The position numbers were made by a program, and so were the translations under genes. The notes below the pieces were generated by a model. The model was not told the origin of the DNA, did not search any database, and saw nothing but the letters and a program-made list of their open reading frames with translations. From Rhodovastum sp963804495 (lineage in GTDB: Bacteria > Pseudomonadota > Alphaproteobacteria > Acetobacterales > Acetobacteraceae), in contig CAWDQN010000009.1 of assembly GCA_963804495.1 (NCBI GenBank), positions 186,001-250,000 on the forward strand: a DNA stretch of 64,000 nucleotides, written 5' to 3'. Below are positions 1 to 8,084 of this stretch, in pieces (within the stretch, counting starts at the first letter, position 1; each line of letters begins with the position of its first letter).

Positions 1-2
1 TC

Positions 3-779
3 ATGTCCCACCGCCTTCTGCGCTGCGGGGGGTGCGAAACCGTTTACGTGGCGGCGGCACCGCCGGCGGCGGCGCTGGCCCGCGCCTATGCCGATGCCGA
101 CTACGACAGCAGCGAGGAGGCCGCGCTAGCCGCCGACACCTATGCCGCCGCGCTGGCGCCAACCATCGCGTCCCTGCCGCGGCGCGACCGGGCGCTGGAG
201 ATCGGCACCGGCACCGGCGTGCTGCTGGAGCGGCTGCTGCAGGCCGGCTTTGCCGAGGTTTCCGGCGTCGAACCTTCGCACGCCGCCATCGCCGCCGCTG
301 CACCTTCCGTGCGCGGACTGATCCGCGAGGGCGTGTTCGTCGAGGCCGACTTCGTGCCGGCAAGCTTCGACCTGATCTGTTGCCTGCAGACGCTGGAGCA
401 CGTTCCCGATCCGCGGGCGCTGGTTCGCTCCTGTGCGCGCCTGCTGCGCCCCGGCGGCGCGCTGGCGCTGGTGACCCACGACTACGCCGCACCGCTCAAC
501 CGGTTGCTCGGCCGCCGCTCGCCGATCATCGACATCGAGCATCTGCAACTGTTCTGCCGGCCCAGCCTCGCCCGCCTGCTGCACGACGCCGGGCTGCCGC
601 CGCTAGCCATCCAAACCCTCGTGAACACCTATCCGTTGCGGTACTGGCTGCGGCTCACCCCGCTGCCCGGCGGCCTCAAGCGTGCCATCGCCGGTCTGCT
701 CGGCCTGACCGGACTCGACCGGCTCCGGATCGGCGCCAATGTCGGCAACCTGCTGGCGGTCGGCCGCAAGCCGGGCTGA
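3..779 (+). CDS. class I SAM methyltransferase, probably 5'-truncated by the window edge
   Basis: A Rossmann-fold methyltransferase. Motif I (ALEIGTGTG) lies near residues 64-72, the acidic post-I region follows in SGVEPS, and CLQTLEHVPDP is the typical 'LEHV.DP' segment of Methyltransf_11/23-type enzymes. The first residues contain RCGGCETVYV, which looks like the second half of a Cys4 zinc ribbon normally preceded by another CxxC. The gene therefore probably starts upstream of base 1, and the ATG at 3 may be internal. A GtrA gene follows 9 bases after the stop and a second methyltransferase follows that, so this is probably an operon that decorates a surface glycan or a lipid-linked sugar. 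The acceptor substrate cannot be read from the sequence. Confidence 0.8.
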   Translation: MSHRLLRCGGCETVYVAAAPPAAALARAYADADYDSSEEAALAADTYAAALAPTIASLPRRDRALEIGTGTGVLLERLLQAGFAEVSGVEPSHAAIAAAAPSVRGLIREGVFVEADFVPASFDLICCLQTLEHVPDPRALVRSCARLLRPGGALALVTHDYAAPLNRLLGRRSPIIDIEHLQLFCRPSLARLLHDAGLPPLAIQTLVNTYPLRYWLRLTPLPGGLKRAIAGLLGLTGLDRLRIGANVGNLLAVGRKPG

Positions 780-787
780 GGCAGCGC

Positions 788-1210
788 ATGGCCAGCAACG
801 AGCGGACCGCCCTGTGCGTGCCGGCCGCCCCGCGGCCGCGGGACTGGCTGCTGATCCTGCGCTTCGGGATGGTCGGCCTGCTCAATGCCGGGTTCGGCTA
901 CGGCGTGTTCGCCCTGCTCCTGCGGACGGGCATTTGGCCGTGTGTCGCATTGGTTGGCGCGGCGACGGCGGGGGTGGCCTTCAATTTCCAGACCTCGCGG
1001 CGGTTGGTGTTCCGCTCGCGCGGGCACGCCCTGCGGTTCGTTGCCGTCTATGCTCTCGTTCTGGCGCTCAACTGGGCGGCGCTGCTTGGCTTGCGCGGGT
1101 GCGGCCTGTCCGACCTCGTGGCGCAGGCCCTGCTCACCCTGCCGATCGCCGCGATTTCGTTTCTTGGCCAGCAGAGCTTCGTGTTCGCCGCGGCGACCAG
1201 GCCCGCATGA
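788..1210 (+). CDS. GtrA family membrane protein
   Basis: A 140-residue protein with four predicted membrane spans. It matches the GtrA/DPMS3 family in length and in features such as RFGMVGLLNAGFGYGVF in the first span and FQTSRRLVFRS in the loop after the second. GtrA proteins take part in moving undecaprenyl- or dolichyl-linked sugars across the membrane, or anchor a partner glycosyltransferase. The start at 788 was chosen because it sits nine bases after the upstream methyltransferase stop and gives the family's usual length. Its stop overlaps the next gene's ATG (ATGA at 1207), which indicates translational coupling. Confidence 0.88.
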   Translation: MASNERTALCVPAAPRPRDWLLILRFGMVGLLNAGFGYGVFALLLRTGIWPCVALVGAATAGVAFNFQTSRRLVFRSRGHALRFVAVYALVLALNWAALLGLRGCGLSDLVAQALLTLPIAAISFLGQQSFVFAAATRPA

Positions 1211-1999
1211 GCGGCGCGCGGGCGCGGCGCAATCTGGTCGAGAGGACGGCGGAGGATTTCCGGCCGCCCCTGTTCAAGCCGAACACCTCGGCCCGCAACC
1301 GGCTGGAGAACCGGCTGCGCCGCTTCCTCGACCTGCAGGCCGGATCGATCTGGCGCGACCTGCGCGTCGAGCTTGGCCAACTCCGCGGCCGCCTGCTTGA
1401 TATCGGCTGCGGCGCCCAGGTCTATCGGGGCCTGCTCCCCGCGCAGGTCGCGTATTGCGGCCTCGACACAAAGGATGCGCAGGCGCGGTTCGGCTACAGT
1501 GTGCCGGATACACACTACGTCGAAGGCGACGCGTGGGGCGTGGAAGACGGCGCATTCGACACCGCGCTGTGCACCGAGGTGCTGGAGCATATCCCCGATC
1601 CGGCCGCTTTCCTTGCCCGGGCGCATCGTTGCCTGCGTCCCGGCGGGCGGCTGGTGCTGACCGTGCCGTTCGCGGCGCGCTGGCACTTTATTCCCTACGA
1701 TTACTGGCGCTTCACCCCGTCCGGTCTGCATCTGCTGCTGACCGGCGCCGGAATTCGACGAAGTGTGCGTGCGGGCGCGCGGCAACCCGCTGACGGTTGC
1801 GTGCTATAAGCTGATCGCACTGCCGCTGATGCTGCTGCTTGGTTCCGGCAGCCGTCGCCCCGGCCCGGCCAGCCGCGCCCTCGGGGTGGCGCTGTTGCCG
1901 CTGCTGGGCGTGCTGGCATGCCTCGCCAACCTGTCGCTGGCGGCGGATTGGGGGGATGATTGCCTGGGCTACACGGTCACGGCCCGGCGCCCGTCCTGA
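1207..1999 (+). pseudogene. SAM methyltransferase with a single-base frameshift
   Basis: Begins at an ATGA overlap with gtrA. The first ~181 codons encode a class I methyltransferase (LLDIGCGAQVYRG motif I; TEVLEHIPDP). After codon GGA at 1750-1752 the frame diverges: the open reading frame drifts and stops at 1809. The next frame resumes with TTC at 1754 and continues to a stop at 1999, with two hydrophobic segments (KLIALPLMLLLG and VALLPLLGVLACLANL) that look like the normal C-terminus. Removing one A from the GAATTC at 1751-1756 restores one ~263-codon gene. This is either a sequencing or assembly error or a recent null mutation; no other lesion is visible. As written, the protein would lose its hydrophobic tail. 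Confidence 0.8.
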
Positions 2000-2002
2000 C
2001 CG

Positions 2003-3712
2003 TCACCGCGCCTGATCGGCACGACCGAGGCACCACACTCCGTATTCGAAATCCTCGCACACCATCCCGGGCGGCCGCCATCCCGGCGGGATAGCCTCGC
2101 TTCCGTTCACCAGGAAAACATACAATGCACGCTCATCCCACGGCCCGCGCGTCGCCGCGAGCAGGTTCGCATCGCACTCCTCCTGCGGCCTTGGATTGTT
2201 GGCCACGTTGATGGGCCGCCGCGCGCTCACCGCCGCGCGTTGCAGTTCCAGGTTCACCGTCTTCAGGACAAACATGCTGCAGGCCGTCGAGGGGAACACA
2301 TCGACCCGCTCGGCCTGCCGCATCCGCGTCTCCCACAGGGGGAGATCGAGCAGGGTCGGAACCTGCCGCTGCGTCAGGCTGGTCATGCGCGCGCGCAACG
2401 GATTGGTATCGATCACCTGCAGCAGGCAGCAGCCCACCACGACCGCCGTCTTCCAGCCCGGTTTCAGGTGGCGCAACGCCAGCGCCAGTCCGAACAGCGC
2501 CGCGGCATAGGCGCAAGGCCAGAACATGCGGCCCGAGGAGCGAAAAATCCCGGCAAGCCGCTCCAGCAGCGGCGGCAGTTGCAGATACCCCACCAGATGC
2601 GACCCGACAAACACCACATTGGAAACCGCGTACATCGCCAGATAGATGAGGATCACCAGCAGCGGCAGATGCCGGCGGATCAGCGGCGGCATGCCGTGCC
2701 GCGCCACCACCACCGCGATGACAAGCAGCGTCAGCACACCGGCGCCAAGATAATTGAATCCTTCGTATTGCCCTTCGGTGCCGGCCAGCATGTCGTAGAA
2801 GCCCGGAAACAGGCCGCTGCGCTGCGGCCACAGCGGCGACGGCAGATTCATGGAGTAGTAGCCGAAGCCGCCGCCGGACGGCGAACTGCTGGTGCCCTTG
2901 CCGAAATGGCCGGCCACCACCAGCGTGAGCGCCACGCAACCGGCGACCATCGCCGGCTCGCGCAAAACGCCCGGCACCGCCCCGCCCTCGGCGCCGATGC
3001 GGCGCAGCAGCGTCGCGGCGTAGATGGCGGCGACCATGGCGAACAGGTAGCCGTGCACCAAAGCGGCGAGGCAGAGCCAACCGGCCCACCAGAGCAGCCG
3101 GCGCCAGCCGCCGCCGGCATGCGGGTCGCGCGCATACAGCCAGAGGGCGCCGATCACCAGGAACTGCGCGAGCAGCGAAAGATGCCCAAACCGGTAGAGC
3201 AGCGCCGGCATCGAAATGGCGAGCAGGCTCGCCGCGACCGCCGCCAGCAATGATCGCTCGCCCAACTGCATCACCAGCAGCACCGCGAACACCGCCGAGA
3301 GGATGAAACAGGCGGCGATCCAGAGTCCGTAAGGAAGGATCGTGATCCCGGTGACCGACGCCAGCGCCTTGCCGAACAGGGCGGCGATCGGCACCGCATC
3401 CACCAGAATGACGCTGCTTCCGGTCGGCGTGCCCAGGTCCGGAACAAAGAACAACGGCAGCCCCCAGGGCGCCTGCAGAAAGGCGTTATAGGCAACCAGG
3501 TTGGTGAGGATATCGATGCTGTCGTATCTGTCGTTCGGGTCCATGAGCCACGGACCCCGCGGGTTGGCCCAGAACGCTCCCTTGCCCAGCAGAAAGGTCA
3601 CGTCGAAGGTGGCGAGAACATAGCCGGCCGCGATCGCCACCGCGCAGACCAGCAACAAGAACGGGCTGCGCTCGCGTTCGAGGAAACGGGTGATCAGGAC
3701 AAAACGCCTCAT
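2003..3712 (-). CDS. DUF6311-like polytopic membrane protein
   Basis: A 569-residue integral membrane protein with about ten hydrophobic spans and a soluble C-terminal domain of ~130 residues. The opening (start MRRFVLITRFLERE), the motif DPNDRYDSIDILTNL after the first span and the extended periplasmic loops fit the DUF6311/GT-C-like membrane family often found near O-antigen genes. A glycosyltransferase role is plausible, but no catalytic residues can be assigned. The start was placed at 3712 rather than at the longer reading frame's 3946 because GAGGAG lies 8-13 bases upstream and the extra 78 residues are low-complexity and Arg/Pro-rich. It converges with the methyltransferase gene, with only three bases between the stops. 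Confidence 0.75.
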   Translation of the reverse strand: MRRFVLITRFLERERSPFLLLVCAVAIAAGYVLATFDVTFLLGKGAFWANPRGPWLMDPNDRYDSIDILTNLVAYNAFLQAPWGLPLFFVPDLGTPTGSSVILVDAVPIAALFGKALASVTGITILPYGLWIAACFILSAVFAVLLVMQLGERSLLAAVAASLLAISMPALLYRFGHLSLLAQFLVIGALWLYARDPHAGGGWRRLLWWAGWLCLAALVHGYLFAMVAAIYAATLLRRIGAEGGAVPGVLREPAMVAGCVALTLVVAGHFGKGTSSSPSGGGFGYYSMNLPSPLWPQRSGLFPGFYDMLAGTEGQYEGFNYLGAGVLTLLVIAVVVARHGMPPLIRRHLPLLVILIYLAMYAVSNVVFVGSHLVGYLQLPPLLERLAGIFRSSGRMFWPCAYAAALFGLALALRHLKPGWKTAVVVGCCLLQVIDTNPLRARMTSLTQRQVPTLLDLPLWETRMRQAERVDVFPSTACSMFVLKTVNLELQRAAVSARRPINVANNPRPQEECDANLLAATRGPWDERALYVFLVNGSEAIPPGWRPPGMVCEDFEYGVWCLGRADQAR

Positions 3713-4031
3713 CCGACGGCACTCCTCGGCACAGCGGCCCGGCATCTCGATTCCGCGGCGACACCGTGTAGACGCCACCCCGTGACCGTTCAATGCCACC
3801 TGACCGGCCGCAGCGGGCCGGCGGCCGCAAAGCCGGCTCGGCCGGCTTGGATGGTGCCATCGGCGACAGACGCCCAGGCAAGCCGGCAACACCGTTCCCG
3901 AAAAGCGCGAGCTCCTTTGCAAGTCCGGTCGTGTCGGCCTTGACACTGTTCCCCTATGACACAGGTTTGCGGGCGCGTGGCGACCGAAGCTGTTTCGGCT
4001 GCACGCTTGGTCTCAGCGAGGCGTCCCCCCC
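3713..4031. other. intergenic region between divergent genes, candidate promoter
   Basis: About 320 bases between the divergent DUF6311 and deacetylase genes. No convincing ORF was seen. A consensus TTGACA hexamer lies at 3940-3945, pointing towards the deacetylase, but the bases 16-18 downstream (around AGGTTT) match a -10 box poorly. Both genes probably have their promoters here. Confidence 0.35.
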
Positions 4032-4940
4032 ATGATCTTGCCCGGCGTCCTTGGCGCTCTTCTGGCCATGTCGTTCTGTCTCGAACCGGCGCATGCCGCC
4101 GCGCCGGAACCCGCGGCCGCGCCGCTGACGGGTGGCAGCATTCACAAAGTCTCCCAGGTGCCCGGCAGCGCGCTTGCCGCGACGCCGGCAACTGAGGTAC
4201 CGGAGCGTCAGTTCAGCCCGTATCTCCACCCTGCCGCGCCGGTGGCGTATGTGCCGGGCGATTACCTGACCGCGGACGGACGCACTCTGGTCGCCCTGTC
4301 GTTCGACGACGGCCCGGATACCGTCAATACCCCGAAAGTGCTGGCCGCCCTGCGCGACGCCGGGGTGCACGCCACGTTTTTCCTGATCGGTCTGCACGTG
4401 GAGCGCGATCCGGCCGAGGCACGGCAGGTCGTGAGCGAAGGACACGAAGTCGGCCCGCACGGCTACCGGCACCGCGCCATGTCGCGCATGACGGACGCTG
4501 ACCTTCACGCCGACATGGCCAGTTCGGTGGCTGCCTTGCGGGTGGTGGCGCCGCAAGCAAGGATTGCCTGGTTCCGCCCGCCGGGGGGGGCCTGCGACGC
4601 GCGCGTGGTGGCCGAGGCCGCCCGGTTTCAGATGGATACCATCCGGTGGGACGTGGATCCGAGGGACTGGCAGGAGGGTCGTACGGCGCCGGAGGTGGTG
4701 GAGGCGGTGATGTCGCACCTGCACCCCGGTGCGGTGGTGCTGTTGCACTCCGTCCACAGCGCCACCGCCGAGGCGCTGCCGACCATCCTTCGCGAGGGAG
4801 CGGCCCGTGGCTACCAGTTCGTAACCGTCAGCGAATGGTGGGCTGCGACCCATGCGGCGCAGGCAACGGCTGCGGCCGGCGGCGGTCAGCAACACCCGGA
4901 GGCAGGCGCAGGGGCGCCCCCGGCCGCGATCGCGCATTGA
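4032..4940 (+). CDS. secreted polysaccharide deacetylase (NodB homology domain)
   Basis: A 302-residue carbohydrate esterase family 4 protein. Residues 1-23 form a signal peptide (cleavage probably after AHA), followed by a ~65-residue linker and then the NodB domain. Visible motifs are SFDDGPD at 90-96 (catalytic base and metal-binding Asp), HGYRH at 143-147 (metal-binding His pair; Gly replaces the usual Ser/Thr of HSxxH), FRPPGG at 181-186, DWQ and LLHS. It probably removes N-acetyl groups from peptidoglycan or an exported polysaccharide in the periplasm. The C-terminal ~35 residues are Ala/Gly/Pro-rich. A dispersed hairpin repeat starts one base after the stop. Confidence 0.88.
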   Translation: MILPGVLGALLAMSFCLEPAHAAAPEPAAAPLTGGSIHKVSQVPGSALAATPATEVPERQFSPYLHPAAPVAYVPGDYLTADGRTLVALSFDDGPDTVNTPKVLAALRDAGVHATFFLIGLHVERDPAEARQVVSEGHEVGPHGYRHRAMSRMTDADLHADMASSVAALRVVAPQARIAWFRPPGGACDARVVAEAARFQMDTIRWDVDPRDWQEGRTAPEVVEAVMSHLHPGAVVLLHSVHSATAEALPTILREGAARGYQFVTVSEWWAATHAAQATAAAGGGQQHPEAGAGAPPAAIAH

Positions 4941-5009
4941 CAAGGAAGCGAGGCCAGGGGCTCTGCCCCTGGACCTCGCCAAGGGCCGAGAGGCCCTTGG
5001 AACCCATTA
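4941..5009 (+). repeat. dispersed intergenic hairpin element, copy A
   Basis: A ~70-base element with two back-to-back stem-loops. The first (4954-4973) pairs CCAGGGGC with GCCCCTGG, the second (4979-5000) pairs CCAAGGGCC with GGCCCTTGG, and ACCCATT follows. It lies between the convergent deacetylase and ATP-grasp genes and could act as a two-way terminator, although no T-run follows. Closely related copies occur near 31.7, 34.0, 34.2, 40.9, 54.5 and 62.6 kb. Confidence 0.9.
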
Positions 5010-5029
5010 CGTCAGGTCCCACCGTCGCG

Positions 5030-6052
5030 TCAGATCACCCAGCGTTCATGCGTATGGGCGCCCCGCTGGCGCGCCAGGCTGTATTCGACCACGTGCGCCA
5101 CGATCTGCGTGCGGTCGTAGCCGTGGCGGGTGCCCGCCAGACTGATCGCCCCGCGAACGCCGAGATAGCAGCAAATGTTCATCTCGATCAGGAAGCGCTG
5201 TCCGGTGGCCGGGTCCCAGCGATAGTCGAGGCGGAAATAGTCGATCGGCCCCAGCGCCGACCACAGCGAACCCACATCCGCGGCGATCGCCGCCGCGCTG
5301 GCGCTGCCGACATCGATCAGCTCGTTGCCCAGCCGGTCGTCGGTTTTCAGATCGGCGGTGAGGATGCCGCCGATTTTGTCCGAGCGCGGCGCGACATGGC
5401 CCAGCACGGAATAGGGCGCATGCCCGAGCACCGGCACGGTGACATCGATGCCCGGACAGAACCGCTCGACCAGGACCTCCTTGCCGCTTGCATGGAGGGT
5501 CCCGACGATCCGGGCCGCCCCTTCCCAGCTGTCCTGCAACGAGGCCTCGGTCACGCCTTCCGAAGCGGCGCCGAAGCGGTCCTTGACGAAATAAGGGCCG
5601 GCGAAGTCCGGCGGCTCGGGCGAGAGGCCCGGCAGATAAACCCGCCCGGGCGCCACCGGCAGACCCAGGGCAGCGAAGGCCAGCTTGCTCAGGTATTTGT
5701 CTTCCGCCAGCGCGCGGATATTCGGCGGTGCGCCGAGGCAGGGCAGGCGCAGATAGGTGCAGATCGCCGGCACCAGCAGCTCCGGGTTGCGCAAGGGCAT
5801 GCGGTTGAGCAGGGAGAACACGAAATCCACATTCCCGCCCGCAACCAGCGCCGCATAAGGCTTGGAGGCGGAGGCGACCTGGTAGCCGATGCTGCGCAGT
5901 GCCTCGTAAAGGCGGAAATGGTACTCGGCATACCCCGAGATCATGCCCTCCGGCTTGACCGTGTAGATCGGGTCGTCGGGGGCATAGCGGGCGAGATAGA
6001 GGATGCGCGTCGCCGACGCTGCGGTGGGCCAGAGCAGGGGCGGTGCGGCCAT
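5030..6052 (-). CDS. ATP-grasp family enzyme, D-alanine-D-alanine-ligase-like
   Basis: A 340-residue protein with an ATP-grasp fold. An N-terminal Rossmann-like part (TRILYLARYAP, VDFVFSLLNRMP) precedes ALAEDKYLSK, the ATP-binding Lys in GPYFVKDRFGAASEGV, the EVLVERFCPG strand and the metal-binding end IDYFRLDYRW...FLIEMNICC. This pattern resembles D-Ala-D-Ala ligases, but the protein is not clearly Ddl, so the amino-acid or peptide substrate is open. The start at 6052 is supported by GAGG ten bases upstream; the in-frame extension to 6172 has no recognisable signal. The gene stands alone between copy A of the hairpin repeat and the exonuclease gene. Confidence 0.75.
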   Translation of the reverse strand: MAAPPLLWPTAASATRILYLARYAPDDPIYTVKPEGMISGYAEYHFRLYEALRSIGYQVASASKPYAALVAGGNVDFVFSLLNRMPLRNPELLVPAICTYLRLPCLGAPPNIRALAEDKYLSKLAFAALGLPVAPGRVYLPGLSPEPPDFAGPYFVKDRFGAASEGVTEASLQDSWEGAARIVGTLHASGKEVLVERFCPGIDVTVPVLGHAPYSVLGHVAPRSDKIGGILTADLKTDDRLGNELIDVGSASAAAIAADVGSLWSALGPIDYFRLDYRWDPATGQRFLIEMNICCYLGVRGAISLAGTRHGYDRTQIVAHVVEYSLARQRGAHTHERWVI

Positions 6053-6195
6053 GTGGCAAAACCTCGGCAGGAACGACGCAGCCGCGCAATCATACACGAG
6101 CGCGCGGCACCCGGCATGCGGGCCGGGCAGGCCAGGGCGCAGGTTTGTGCCTTGACCGCGCGCGTACGGCAATTCAGTCCCGCAACGGTCTGATT

Positions 6196-7233
6196 CTACC
6201 CTGCTGCGGCCGCCGTATCAGCGGCCGCATCGTCCTCCTCTCCATACCCGAGCATGCGCAGCGCCCGTCCCGTCACCCCCCGCTTGCCCAGAGCGTGGAT
6301 TAGCGCCTCCTCGCGCCCATGCGTCACCCACACCTCGGGCGCGCCGACCTCGTCCACGGTGGCGTTCAGCTCGTCCCAGTCGGCATGATCGGAAATCACC
6401 AGCGGCAGTTCCACCCCGCCCTGCTTGGCCCGCTGGCGCACCCGCATCCAGCCGGAGGCCATGCACACCACCGGCTCGGCCAGCCGCCGCGCCCAGCGCT
6501 CGGCCAGCGCCGAGGGCGGCGCCAGCACGATCCCGCCCACCAGCTCCGCCTTCGCCGCCACCGTCGCCGGGCGCAGATCGCCCAGTCGCACGCCCTGCGC
6601 CTCATACACGCGGCACATCGGCGCCAGCGCCCCGTGCAGGAACACCGGACGCTCCCACCCGGCCGCACGCAGCAGCGCGATCAGCCGCTGGCACTTGCCG
6701 AGCGAATAGCAGCCGATCACATGGGTGCGATCCGGAAACAGCGCCACGCTCGCCAGCAGCCGCGCGATTTCGGCCACCGCCGGCGGGTGGCGGAACACCG
6801 GCAGGGCGAAGGTGGCCTCGGTGACGAACACGTCGCACGCCACCGGCACGAAGGGCGCGCAGGTCGGATCGGCGGCGCGCTTGTAGTCCCCGCTCACCAC
6901 CGCCCGGCTGCCGCGCCACTCCATCACCACCTGGGCGCTGCCCAGCACGTGCCCGGCCGGCTGCAGCGACAGCGACACCTCGCCCAGCCGCAGCGCCTCG
7001 CCCCAGGGCAGCGCCTGCCAGGCGCCGCACGCCCCCTCGCCCAGCCGCGCCTGCATGAGCGCGAGCGTGGCGCCGCTGGCCAGCACGCCACGATGGCCGG
7101 GTCTTGCATGGTCGGAATGGGCATGGGTGATCACGGCGCGATCCACCGCCCGCAGCGGATCGACAAAAAAACCGCCGGGCTCGCAGTACAACCCCTGCGA
7201 CAGCGGTTTCAGCCAGGCGGAGGGATGCGGCAT
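6196..7233 (-). CDS. ligase-associated DNA damage response exonuclease (metallo-beta-lactamase fold)
   Basis: A 345-residue beta-CASP/metallo-beta-lactamase nuclease. It has the signature THAHSDHARPGH (HxHxDH zinc ligands), HVLGSAQ, SGDYKR (Asp ligand) and a C-terminal SDHADWDEL plus VWVTHGRE, as in bacterial Snm1/Ysh1-like exonucleases encoded with ATP-dependent DNA ligases. The ATG at 7233 gives MPHPSAWLKPLSQGLYCEPGGFF, matching the family N-terminus; a TTG at 7269 is a weaker alternative. Its usual partner, the DEXH helicase, is encoded about 0.9 kb away in the opposite direction, but the ligase is not in this window. Confidence 0.88.
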   Translation of the reverse strand: MPHPSAWLKPLSQGLYCEPGGFFVDPLRAVDRAVITHAHSDHARPGHRGVLASGATLALMQARLGEGACGAWQALPWGEALRLGEVSLSLQPAGHVLGSAQVVMEWRGSRAVVSGDYKRAADPTCAPFVPVACDVFVTEATFALPVFRHPPAVAEIARLLASVALFPDRTHVIGCYSLGKCQRLIALLRAAGWERPVFLHGALAPMCRVYEAQGVRLGDLRPATVAAKAELVGGIVLAPPSALAERWARRLAEPVVCMASGWMRVRQRAKQGGVELPLVISDHADWDELNATVDEVGAPEVWVTHGREEALIHALGKRGVTGRALRMLGYGEEDDAAADTAAAAG

Positions 7234-7298
7234 CGCCGCATAAATTGCGTCTCCCCGTGATGCCGGCAACCGCCATCATGGGGAGAAGGAGGCGATGG

Positions 7299-7991
7299 TC
7301 AGGCGACGCCGGTCAGTTTCAGCACGACGCCCACCGCGAGCACCACGGCGGCCACGGCGCTGTAGTAGGCGGCTTCGTCCAGCGCCGCGATGCGCCGCGG
7401 CCATTCGAGCAGCAGGATGGCGCTGAACAGCACCCCGCCCATGCCACCGAGCACGGTCAGCGCTTCATAGGCGGACCCGCTGTAGCCCGGAACCAGCGCC
7501 GGGCCCAGCAGCCCGACCAGCTTGAACGCCGCCACCCACAGCAAGCTGAGCCCGGCCCCGTACAGCGCCGCCACGCCCAGATCGCCGGTCTGGTCTGGCG
7601 TGCCGCCGAAGCGCGACAACACCAGCGCCACGCCGTTGCCCACCAGCAACGCCACCACCACCACGCCGAGCACCACGGCCTGTGCGCGGACCAGCGTCGA
7701 ATCCGGCCAAACCCACCCCACCAGCGCGGCGAGCACCGTCGCGGCCAGGAAAATCACGCCGGCATCAATCAGATAAGCGCGTGCCTGGTCGCCGGGACGA
7801 TCCAGCTGTTGCCCGAAGGCAAACGGCGCGTGCAGAAACTCTTTGGTGATCTCGAAAAAATGCTCGGACGGACGCCAACGAGCGGCGCTGAGGGCTGCGT
7901 TCTTCAGCGTTCCGGTGGCAGCGGCGGCGAGGCCGCCGGACGGAAAACGCTCATTGGCGTTCGTGCCGGCCATGATTTCGTAGCGTTCCAT
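7299..7991 (-). CDS. polytopic membrane protein, possibly Yip1-like
   Basis: A 230-residue protein whose first ~75 residues are soluble, with five hydrophobic spans after that. The soluble part contains a short conserved-looking stretch (EHFFEITKEFLHAPFAFGQQL). The overall shape resembles bacterial Yip1-domain membrane proteins, but I cannot name the family firmly. It lies between the exonuclease gene and the divergent helicase gene, in the position where the ATP-dependent DNA ligase would often be. A second in-frame ATG at 7973 is an alternative start. Confidence 0.6.
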   Translation of the reverse strand: MERYEIMAGTNANERFPSGGLAAAATGTLKNAALSAARWRPSEHFFEITKEFLHAPFAFGQQLDRPGDQARAYLIDAGVIFLAATVLAALVGWVWPDSTLVRAQAVVLGVVVVALLVGNGVALVLSRFGGTPDQTGDLGVAALYGAGLSLLWVAAFKLVGLLGPALVPGYSGSAYEALTVLGGMGGVLFSAILLLEWPRRIAALDEAAYYSAVAAVVLAVGVVLKLTGVA

Positions 7992-8084
7992 CTGTTGGGC
8001 TCATTGGCAACTATCGTATGGATGACAACTTGACAAGTCGAATATGCTTCACCGGTCGCCGCCCATGCGTTACTTACATAGAAA

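Noticed and set aside
32..787. Long open frame overlapping the first methyltransferase gene
   Set aside because: Arg/Ala-rich shadow of the GC-rich gene in another frame; only its last part, from 788, is a real gene (GtrA).
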